56,107 bases of DNA. It comes from Gnetum montanum (Eukaryota; Streptophyta; Gnetopsida; Gnetales; Gnetaceae). Positions 1-9,002 of this stretch are shown here, piece by piece. The translations under genes were made by a program, and so were the position numbers. Location: contig MNCI01001967.1 of assembly GCA_015680685.1 (NCBI GenBank), positions 58,494 to 114,600 on the forward strand, read 5' to 3'. Every line of letters starts with the position of its first letter. The first letter of the stretch is position 1. Below the pieces are notes generated by a model. It saw only the letters and a program-made list of their open reading frames with translations, was not told the DNA's origin and ran no database searches.

Positions 1-699
1 CCTGTTTCCCCAACTGGGCCAACATACCCTATCTCACCACAGTACCATTCTCCTCAATACTATCAGCCCATACCTTCAACACAATCACCACCTTATGCAC
101 CTTATACCCCTCTTAATTTTCAACATTCTCATCCTTTCCCTCCTTATATATTACCACCAACTGTTCCTAAGGTGTCTGCACCACAGCAACAACCCACGAA
201 CGTCACTTGTGCTACTACTGCCAACAACAGTGAGAGACCTCAGCAACATCGAAGGCACCCCTTCTTTAGAAATGACCCTAGGAAGGGACAACACAATTCT
301 GAGGTCACTACATCCTCCGACTCAGCACAAGTCCAACACTATGGTGCACCCTTATCTTCAAACCCAACACCTCATGTAACTTCATCTGGGCCACCAACTC
401 ACACTCCAACAACCACACGGCCCAATGAACACAGGAATGGAGAGCGACAACCCGATCCTTGCATACCATATAACGGTCCCAAATATCATAGTGGGTTAAC
501 TCATTATCTGGGAACTACATCATATAAATTGCCCCACTATGTTTATTATAACCAAGTGTGTGAACCCCGATGGGGTAAATATGACCCAGTCCGAATATTT
601 CCAACATGCAAAGATCCCCATTGTCATTTATTAATCCCTGTCATCCTCAACTGTTTAGTTATGAGGGATATCCCCCATTCTAATAACAAGCAAGATTAA
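1..699 (+). CDS. Proline-rich ORF, 5' end outside window; probably retroelement-derived
   Basis: Frame 1 is open from the first base to a TAA at 697, 232 codons, with no stop. The first 60 residues are rich in Pro, Tyr and Gln (YYQPIPSTQSPPYAPYTP). A polar Ser/Thr/Asn/Gln stretch follows, then a tail with several Tyr, His and Cys (PYNGPKYHSGLTHYLGTTSY). I recognise no enzymatic motif. A similar Pro/Tyr/Gln-rich linker lies in the gag region of the family-A element at about 38650-39060 (-), so this may be the C-terminal part of a related gag or accessory protein; that is inference. It is less decayed than anything else in the window. A T-rich stretch (704-800) follows the stop and looks like a 3' untranslated region. 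Confidence 0.4.
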   Translation, partial: PVSPTGPTYPISPQYHSPQYYQPIPSTQSPPYAPYTPLNFQHSHPFPPYILPPTVPKVSAPQQQPTNVTCATTANNSERPQQHRRHPFFRNDPRKGQHNSEVTTSSDSAQVQHYGAPLSSNPTPHVTSSGPPTHTPTTTRPNEHRNGERQPDPCIPYNGPKYHSGLTHYLGTTSYKLPHYVYYNQVCEPRWGKYDPVRIFPTCKDPHCHLLIPVILNCLVMRDIPHSNNKQD

Positions 700-2049
700 T
701 AAATATTTTTTGGTTTCTTTAATTTTACAACTTTTTGTTTTTCAGTTTTTGATTTTTCAATTTCTTGTTTTATCTTTTTGTCTTTTTGTCTTTTTACGTT
801 TTTTATTAGTAATCTTGTCTATGAATAAAACACTCATGTGGATCGTTGGTTGAGGTGTGTTCTATGTTATTAAGTTTGTGTGATCAATTATTTGGATAGT
901 GAGCCCATTACACCCACTCATCCATTCTACAAATAAGAGGTTCTGTTCGAGGGTACAGTGATATTCTTGAAATTCTTAAAACTTAAAATTAATTTTGTGT
1001 TCATTGTACCCAGAATGAAGAAGGATGGACCAAGAGGGAATGATTAGGGTGTGACATCAAGGGGATTTGAGGATTCTCTTTGGTGACATCTGTGGAAGTT
1101 ATCATGTAACATGGTTGTACTAAGATCCTTGTAGATCTAACGAAAAATGGGAGTAAGAGTAATCAAAAGGGGCACTCAAAAATACAATGCTGTTCTAGGG
1201 GGTCCCATTGGAAAGACATGCACCCATACCTGAAGGTTAGCAACTTCTTTGGATTTAGTATTCAAAAAGAAAAAAGAAAGAGAAAAAGAAAATGAAAAGA
1301 AAAGTGCCACAAAACAAAAATCACTCCTCCCTTGAACAAAACGCCAAGTGATCGTACACCTTGTTGTTATGGTACTCTCATAGTTGTTCATCATGGGATG
1401 AAACAATGTGATGTCACTGATTAGAAGGATGGACTTGGTCCTGATCTTGGAACGACGGGTTAATGACACATTAATCATGCTTTTCACACAGGATTCACTA
1501 TGCCCTGGGTCAGTTACCTCATGTCCCAATCTCTATGATCCCTTCTATACTTCGTCTCATCTCATTATTCATGTAATTGTAGCTCGTGTCGTGCATAACA
1601 TAGAATTCTTACCTCATTTCAGTGATATTTACATGTGTGTGTTTTGTGGAGTTAGTGTGGATTACATTTAACCCTTCTAGTGCCCATGGAGACTTTAAGT
1701 GTGGTTACACAAGGGCATTATAAGTTGAAACCTACTTTGGGGAGGATCCACTTGTGTAATTTTTTTGTAATCTTCACTTATGACATAGCTTTCACACAAC
1801 ATTTCTTACCCTCAGCATAATTTTTCATAATGTTCTTTCCCTACTATTATCCCTCTAAATTTCAACGTTCCTATGTACCATTACATAGCCTTTTTCTCCC
1901 ATCAGAGGTTTTATTGATAAAGTCCACACCATCATAATTAATTGTGCCTTTTGAATTAATGGAATTATCCTAGCAACCTTTAACATGTGCCACATGTCCT
2001 TGATTTCATATTTAATTTTCCAAAAAACCCTAAAAATTCAATTTTTCCC
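700..2049. other. Non-coding interval between ORF and aORF promoter-like region
   Basis: Contains a T-rich run (704-800), a purine-rich run of GA/A (1260-1310) and otherwise unremarkable AT-rich DNA. Short open frames on both strands here (for example 1176-1529 minus and 1408-1671 plus) overlap each other and lack recognisable motifs, so I do not call them. Confidence 0.5.
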
Positions 2050-2059
2050 TCGGGCCTAA

Positions 2060-2140
2060 AACATCGATAGGCCTTGATATCGCGTACGCAATGTATCGTA
2101 CACGATATTGCATCCCTCCAACCCTATAAATAGGCAGACC
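2060..2140 (+). promoter_or_regulatory. Promoter-like block with LTR-A-type palindromes, upstream of aORF
   Basis: GATATCGCGTACGCAATG begins at 2076, followed by an inverted relative (CGTACACGATATTGC) and then CCCTATAAATAGGCAG, with the TATA box at 2125-2132. This is the arrangement seen in the U3 of every family-A LTR (compare 5590-5690). No LTR-A 3' end (GTACCTCGCCACTCATCA) and no primer binding site follow. It is therefore either an internal promoter for the aORF, whose ATG is 484 bases downstream of the TATA box, or the remnant of a diverged 5' LTR. Confidence 0.5.
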
Positions 2141-2607
2141 CCCGCAACACTTAGCATCATTTCTTACCATTCACATGGGGGAGTTTTTCAAATTTTTCTC
2201 TACAACTTGTGAGTGTGACACCTTTGCTTTTCAACTTTCATCTCGCTCGTTGGTACTCTGATTTTAATTCCTTCTGAACCTGCTTGAACCTGGAGTGTTT
2301 AGCTTAGTCGTGGGGAAGGAACACCTTCCAAAAAGCACCTAACGTTTTTGGAATTTATCATCACCCAAAGGACATCATCTAGGGTAATTAGCTATAACAC
2401 TTAAAATAATTGTGCCCAAAAATCATTTAATCCCTAGGTATATCGGGGAACTAAAATTGGAAACCACCTAAGTCACAAGACTCATTATTACAATCTTTTG
2501 GGCAATATCACACAGAGATAAAGTAAATTAATTAATTAAGGCAAGCAGTAAGGTATAACTTAACTTCAAAAACAACCTTACTAGCACTTGGCCCCATGTG
2601 ATTATAG
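2141..2607 (+). other. Leader-like sequence before aORF
   Basis: About 470 bases between the TATA-like box and the aORF start codon. No coding potential or primer binding site is seen. It would be a 5' untranslated leader if the upstream TATA box is used; that is inference only. Confidence 0.35.
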
Positions 2608-5397
2608 ATGGCCCCGAAACGTGGACAACAGGAAGGTCCTACTCAAGGTGGAAGCAAACGATCTCGGAGAGGTGGAAGACAAGATCCTGCCGGACAACAT
2701 ATAAAATAGGAGGAGAAATTGTTTAGTATTCATTAAGAGGACCCTCCTACTGTACAGTCCGGGCAAGCAGAAGGAGGAGCTACTATAGTGCCTAAACAGG
2801 GACAACATCTCACGTTGCCCCAAGATTGTGTTCAGGCCATCCATGAAAAGTCCACATTCGCTACGGTGATTGTGGAATTGAACTTCAAATATTTTGTAGA
2901 TTTTTCTCTTGAGGCTATTAGGGATCACCTCATAGGGTCTCCCTTATGGCCTACCCTCTCTGAAAGCGGTGCTTGGTATCTAGGAGAGACATACCAATTC
3001 TGGCACAATAGAGAACAAGGCACCACCGTCAGCATTTGTGGTGTGATAGTTGATTTCTCTGCGTAGGCCATTTTGAAAGTATTAAACCTTCCAAATACAG
3101 GGCCTAAAGTTGCTCAGTTATCCACCCATTCAGACCTCGATGTGCGACGGGATTGGTTGGAAAGGGCTTATGGTAGAGATAAAACATTCAGTGAGTTGAC
3201 GACGAAAGAGAAGATTTACTTCAAAATTGGAACATATCACCTCTTCCCCACAAAGGGCTTAAAAAGAATATCAACATATGTGGCTAGAGGATGTGCAATG
3301 CTGATGGGAAAGGTTAACGCTAACCTACCCCATCTATATTTAACAGAGATCCTAAGGAGGTTCGAGGAACGGACGACAAGGAAGATGGCACTGCCTTTCC
3401 CTTGTCTTATCAGAAATCTTTACCGACGTGCTCGTCTTTGGGGGTACACCAATGATGTCCTCCAAAATGCCTAGACTTCTTCATATGCTGAATTGTTAAA
3501 GTCGTCAGCTCCAAGAAAAATCACTGGCGAGACGCTAGGACTAGAAGAAGAAAAAGAACAGACGGCCGGACCAACTGCAACTCAACTTGCAGGACCCAGC
3601 CAACCTCCAAGCACTGGTCTCAACCAAGAACAGGAAGTAGGGCCCATCACAGGCCATGATCAGCCACCACCACCGCAAGACTATAGACCGTCAATGAGCC
3701 ATCTCAAGGCCATCGCTGAAACAGTCAGTTAGGGAAGTCGTGATGACGCAAACCTCTTCTGCGTCATTGATGATGCCATTCAGCCTACTATTTCTTTGGA
3801 TGGCACAAGGGGCGAAGTGTCTATTCACACAGGAGGAGGGAAAAGTAGATGGTCACAACAGATCTTAGGAAACGCAGCATCTTTCCAGGTGCAATTAGAA
3901 ACTGGTAAAGGGGCCACTGTGGTGGTCATGCAACACCAGAATGCCGCGGGAGCTACAAAAGTGGTCACAGACCACATCAAGGAATCATTCAATGTACCTG
4001 TTGTACCACCGGTAGATCTCATAGGAGCACAGGATGCTCAAACCTTAGCTGGAACCTCAATGACTCTTGCGAAACATGGGGATGTGCTTGATCGATTGCT
4101 CCAAACAAGGTAAGTAATGACGTCCTTGTTTGACATCCCTCAGGATGTTACGACAATTCATTCAGACCTCATTTCCACAAAGGTGAAGCTAGTCTTAATA
4201 GAAGTGAAGGCTGAGCATGCTGAAGCTGAAGTGTAGAAATTACAAAAGCAACTCATGGCCTTACAAGCAGCACAACGGAACCCTTTGCAATTTGTTCCCG
4301 TAGACAAGCTTGACAATTTCAGAACTGAGCAACTAACCAAGCTAATAGCAGAGAATAAAAAGGTGGCTGATAAAAAAGAGAAGGCTATTTGGGATGCCTC
4401 TGCAGCACAGGCACAAACTCATGTGCATCTTAAAGCACTCAACGCCTTACAAGAAGAAAATAAACAGCTTGTTGCCGACAACCTTCGATTGACCACCGTG
4501 GAAAAGCAAAAGAATGTTCTTGAGGAACACTTTCATCAATTGCGAGAATGATTCATCTAGGTCAACTAAGACATAAGTCATTTAGCCAAGGAGAACCGAA
4601 CCCTCTCAATGGAGGAGGTACGTGCAATTCGTCAAAAGATAGCCATTGAAATAATTACATGGCAAAATGAGGCTAAACGACATGAAAAGCTGAAGGAGCA
4701 CTTCCGAGATCAGGTGGGGATGTACAAATAGATCCTTGAGAAGGAGATCCATATGGCCAAGGCCAACATCAATGCTATCAGTGCTTAACACACTGACTAG
4801 TGGGCCATATTGGACACATATGCCTTTGCCCACCAAGCGGAAGTTAAGAACTGGGACCTGCAAATTCAGGATTTGACAGAATACATGGAGTTGGCAAACC
4901 TGCAGTATGCCAACCTTGCCATGTTAATAGCAGGGCACCTGAGGACAGAGCTTGAGCAATAGGTAGCAACCACCTATGTTAAATACAAAGTAGAATTTCG
5001 AGAACGTAAGAAGTTGTTGGAAAAACTGGAGGTCGCAAATTCTGAACTTGAGGTGGTAAAGGCAAGCTACCAAGGCCAAAAAGATGTCACAGCAGATTTG
5101 GCTCGACGGCTAGTGGATTTCCAAGAATACAAAGATAAAGCTAGAGCCTACGAAGAGGAACGTCAGGTATTTTCCGCTTGGTATGTCAAGGCCAATCAAA
5201 TGTTTCTGCAACTACCCTGTCTATGGGAAGTGCTAACTCCGTCAAACATCGGAACATTAGCATGGACGACACAAGACCCTCAGACCGAAGAGGAGAAGCT
5301 CCAAGCCATACTTCAGCGCCATCAAGTCTTAAAGCTTAGAGCACAAGATAAAGGGAAAGCACCAATGGAGGAGCCACCGCCACCAGGAACTACATGA
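2608..5397 (+). pseudogene. aORF: retroelement accessory ORF (plant-transposon-protein-like plus coiled coil), in frame but with 14 stops
   Basis: One reading frame runs from ATG 2608 (MAPKRGQQEGPTQGG) to TGA 5395 and would encode about 929 residues. I see 14 internal stops: TAG at 2707, 3064, 3472, 3730, 4234, 4558, 4729, 4798, 4960; TAA at 2734, 4111, 4567, 4786; TGA at 4549. There is no net frameshift. Residues about 60-290 are globular (YLGETYQFWHN, YFKIGTYHLFPTKG, LIRNLYRRARLWGY) and resemble the putative plant transposon protein domain found next to gypsy elements. Residues about 290-380 are a Pro/Gln-rich linker, and about 520-900 are heptad-rich coiled coil (Glu, Lys, Leu, Gln). The C-terminus is short and Pro-rich (MEEPPPPGTT). 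It lies directly upstream of a polypurine tract and 3' LTR-A. Its biochemical role is unknown; a structural or nucleic-acid-binding accessory role is a guess. Two homologous copies lie at 52900-55662 and 7450-9002, both minus. Confidence 0.7.
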
Positions 5398-5534
5398 GGT
5401 CCATCCATTTTTGTAGTTGTAGCACATTCTTTATGTTGTGTCTTTATTTTGTTTTCATTTCACATTGTGGTATAATCCCACTTTTTCCATCTAATAATCC
5501 CATACCTATCCATTGTGTAATCACTGTAACTCGA

Positions 5535-5563
5535 GGACGAGTTTTCATTCAGTTGTGGGGATA
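5535..5563 (+). other. Polypurine-tract region before 3' LTR-A
   Basis: CGAGGACGAGTTTTCATTC precedes AGTTGTGGGGATA, which ends exactly at the LTR start TGATAAGTC (5564). The same arrangement, decayed, lies next to the minus-strand LTRs at 52720-52760, 7084-7120 and 49632-49670. In this family it would prime plus-strand DNA synthesis. Confidence 0.6.
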
Positions 5564-6446
5564 TGATAAGTCATCATTTAGGTGACTGTGATATCGCGTA
5601 CGCAATATTGGGGTCGCGATCACATACGCGATATCGTAGCCCAACCCACAATATTGCATACGCGATATCACGACCTGTCTCCTCATCTATAAATAAGAGG
5701 TAGACAGATGAGTTAGACATAATAGATCATTAGGAAGTTAGTTAGTTTTAGTTAAGCATTTCAATTTCTTTCTCTCAACCCTTTTCCTCTCCGTGTATGG
5801 TCGTAGTGTGGTGAATGTAATTGTACGTCATCCTTTATTCGAGTGTGACGTACTTGGACACGCACATGATTGGCAATAAAAATCAAGATTACTTCATCAT
5901 TGTAGCATTCACTTAGATTAACCATTTAATTAATTATTATTTACTGCTTTCCTAGTTAATCTCTCTCACCCTTATCTCATGTTAAAACGCGGAATGAGTA
6001 CAACTTGATTACGAGCATTTAAGTGTGACTACTTGGTAACCCAGTAGCATACCTAGGATCTGCGCTTGGTAACCCAGTAGCGTACAGATAATCAAGGAAT
6101 GGATGCTCATCGCACTTAGGCTAGATTNATATAGATAATCAAGGAATGGATGCTCATCGCACTTAGGCTAGATTAGATTCTCTCACCCTCTCTCTCCTAG
6201 ATTAGTGAATATTACTTTTCATTGCCTTCAGGAGTAGCGTTAGATTAGAAACCACATCATACACCTCACTTTGGACTAAACCATACGTGACAAAGCTAAT
6301 ACTAGTCCAGGTGGGAAGACAGTGAACTGCAACCTAAGGCTAACTGTCTAGATGTAACAACTAGTCCGTCCACGGAGTTCGACCAGATTGCACGTGTAAC
6401 GCTCGTATTCGTATGGTTGAGTGTAGGGGTACCTCGCCACTCATCA
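5564..6446 (+). repeat. LTR-A, 3' LTR of the aORF element
   Basis: Starts TGATAAGTCATC and ends GTACCTCGCCACTCATCA. U3 holds an imperfect 21-base inverted repeat (5590-5610 with 5649-5669, one mismatch) built on GATATCGCG, plus a third palindromic half in between. The TATA box is in CTATAAATAAGAGG (about 5690). The R/U5 part has a direct repeat TTGGTAACCCAGTAGC (about 6032 and 6067). The LTR contains an N-linked 42-base duplication (6086-6174); without it the length is about 836 bp, in line with the other copies. Bases 6447-6451 (atcat) would be the target-site copy, but the 5' end of the element is not identified. Confidence 0.8.
6086..6174. repeat. Exact 42-base duplication around a single N (assembly artefact)
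   Basis: The 42 bases at 6086-6127 are repeated exactly at 6133-6174, separated by N (6128) and four bases. No other LTR-A in the window has this duplication. It looks like two contig ends that overlap but were joined without merging. Confidence 0.75.
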
Positions 6447-7083
6447 ATCATTTTCTAGGAGAAAATAGTTAATATATATATTAAATAAAATTTTGTATAT
6501 ACTATTATTTGTTTATATTTAGAATAAATCATTACATTTCTATAGTTCATTTTGTAAAATTTCATCAATCTAAAATATCAATAGTCTTGATTACAAGATT
6601 TGAATAATGTATGAATAGATGTAAATTCAATAGCAAAAATTTATACTTGAATTTATGGTAATAATTAATAATATAATTTTAATATTTATTAAATAATAAT
6701 GTTTAATAATTCTTTTTGTTATAAAAAATGTGTTTTCTAAAAATTTATGACACCTTTAAATAATTTAAAATTTCAACCTTGATCGTAAACAATCCTGATC
6801 TTTTTTTCTTTTTATAAAGCATGTCCATGTAAACTTTACTCAAACAAAGATGTTGTACACCTGCTTATGATCACATTGAAAGCACTCATAGATTAACTAT
6901 GACTTCAAGAAATATAACTGCAAGAGTCTAGGTAAAAATGAACCAAAAGTTGTCATTTGATATGTTAGATAGCTGGTATTTATAAGCATGACCAAACCTA
7001 GATACATTATATCAACAACATAGTAGGTAAAGCTAAAATATTGTAAGTTCAATATTTTTTATGAACAATAAAATGTTCATCAT
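6447..7083 (-). repeat. Decayed LTR-A variant, minus strand, 3' LTR of the aORF relic
   Basis: Read on the minus strand, a polypurine-like stretch (GGTCATGGAGGTA) ends at 7084 and is followed by TGATGAACATTT, the LTR start. A TATAAATA box lies at about 6972-6980 (tatttata on plus). The far end is AT-rich and the terminal GTACCTCGCC block is not seen, so the LTR is truncated or overwritten next to 6446. A related fragment lies at about 45880-46030. Confidence 0.5.
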
Positions 7084-7449
7084 ACCTCCATGACCGATTA
7101 AAAACTCATTATCGAGTTAAATAAAAACAAGACCAAGTTTGTTATAAAATTTCGAAGGTAATACAAATGATTGATTCTCAAAAAAACAAAAAACAAAAAA
7201 AAAAAAAAAAACCATGCAAGCATATAATTGATTGAGTGATGGAACTAGGGTGTCACATAGTATCTTACATTTGAGTGAGTTATAGTATAAAAAAAATTGA
7301 AATTTGTTTGCATGATTTGCAAAATGGCTAATCCAGGTCTTCATGTGGTGCCTCACATTGGTGGTTATTCTTGCAATGCTTGCTTCTAAAGTTGCTTTTC
7401 CAAATTTGTAAGTTTCTTGATATTAAAGTAATCTAATAAGGCTCTTAGT

Positions 7450-9002
7450 TTTTCTTCATTCATCCTTGAATAGTTGCCTATCTAGGCTAGATCAACAAGA
7501 TTCTATGTTGTTGGCACTTTCCAAGGAGATGGCAGTTATGAAAAAACTTTATTAACCTTGACATCAAAAGCGTTAACTTACATTTGCAATTTCTAGTATT
7601 CATTTATTCATACACTTTGCCAAATTGGTAGCCATATCCCTTTAATAATGATACTTGGCCTTTACCACCTGTAATTCTATATTGGTGTAGTGGAGCTTTT
7701 GTTGTGTTTCATTCCTATCCTTATGTTCTTTCTTATACAATAAATGCATTACTATCAACTACTATTCAAATTTATTTCTTGGCTTGCCTATTATTCACAT
7801 GGCCAAATTTGCATACCGAATATTGACTAATTTTATGTATTGGATCATGTCTTCAATTTGCAATTCTTTCATGTTTATTTTAGCTTGATGCACTTATGTA
7901 ATGTTGTCGAGGATGGGATGCCATTTAGGTATCTATTTCAAAAAGGTGTTGCCTAACTTACCCAGTCTGTACCAACCATTCTAAAGCAACTTTATGCTAA
8001 TTTGTATCCACAACTTCTTTTCCTTTCTCTTAGGTTCCACTAATTATTTGAGCATTTCTAAATTAAGTGAAGTTTTTTGAAGGCACCACAAGAAGATTAA
8101 GAACTTCCTTGATATGATCTATGACCAATTTAGTAGCTCCTTGCTCTCCCTCATGTTGCATAACTACCATAGTTGCATCTTCTCTAATCTCTAATGCTAC
8201 ATGGAATGTAACAATTTTTTCAAAGATTTATGCATTCCAAAAATCTTGTGTGACATTCATTAAGGTTTAACCTTATGGATTTGATAAAACTTCCAACTGA
8301 TCTTGTTTAACTTTGAACATTTAGCTATGTCTTTTGTTTCCCAACTAACTATTTCTACCAACTTTTGCAAATGACTCATGGCAAGTTTATAATCTCTTGC
8401 TTCTATAACAAGATTAGAGGTGCTTGGCTAGTTCTTGCAACTCGAAGATTTGATGTTGGAGTAGATGCAACTGATGCTTCTATGCTATGTGATGCTTCTA
8501 ATTGATCTTTCTTTACATGCACTAGTTTTAACATTTCAACACAAGATGCATTTTGAGCCTTTCTAATTATACATTTCTGTATCCTAAAATTCTAGTTCTT
8601 CTACATAACTTCCTAATTAGGTAGGGAAGCATCCATGTTAGTTTGTCTAACTGTTTCTACTCAAATCTGTGTCCAATTTCTAGAAAAAGAAGATGTGTGA
8701 AATTTGCTTAATATTTTCCACAAATTATAATATTGCCTTGGGCTACATATGAAGATATCATGTTCAAGCATAGCTGGGTGCAAATGGTAGGTTCCTATTT
8801 TAAAATAGCTTGTCTTCTTTAACAATGATAATGAGTCATATTCTTCCTTTTCATCTCCATAAGTTCTTTGTAGCCATACTTTGTGAGTTGTTGGATCTAA
8901 GTAGGTGGAAATTGAAATGGTTGTTGTGCTAATTTTTGATAGGCCTAGTGCTACAACAACGGCTTCCATTGAATATGATATGGTAACACTTGCAATTTTC
9001 AT
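7450..9002 (-). pseudogene. Third aORF copy, heavily decayed
   Basis: Several blocks on the minus strand match the aORF at 2608-5397 in order. YFKIGTYHL at about 8800 matches YFKIGTYHLFP. PYLIRKLCRRTRILGY at about 8600 matches PCLIRNLYRRARLWGY. TMVVMQHEG...TKLVIDHIKE at about 8170-8090 matches TVVVMQHQN...TKVVTDHIKE. QIEDMIQYIKLVNIRYANLAM at about 7800 matches QIQDLTEYMELANLQYANLAM. IELQVVKAKY at about 7680 matches SELEVVKASY. Frameshifts and many stops interrupt it. It lies upstream (minus sense) of the polypurine tract and LTR at 7083, the same order as in the better copies. Confidence 0.65.

Noticed and set aside
1176-1529. Minus-strand frame of 117 codons
   Set aside because: Low-complexity Phe/Ser/Leu run is the translation of a GA-rich tract; no motif, no homologue in the window.
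2608-5397. Reassigned stop codons (alternative genetic code) in the aORF
   Set aside because: All three stop codons occur inside it, the other genes here use stops normally in a decayed context, and several stops face Gln or Trp by single transitions in the sister copy.
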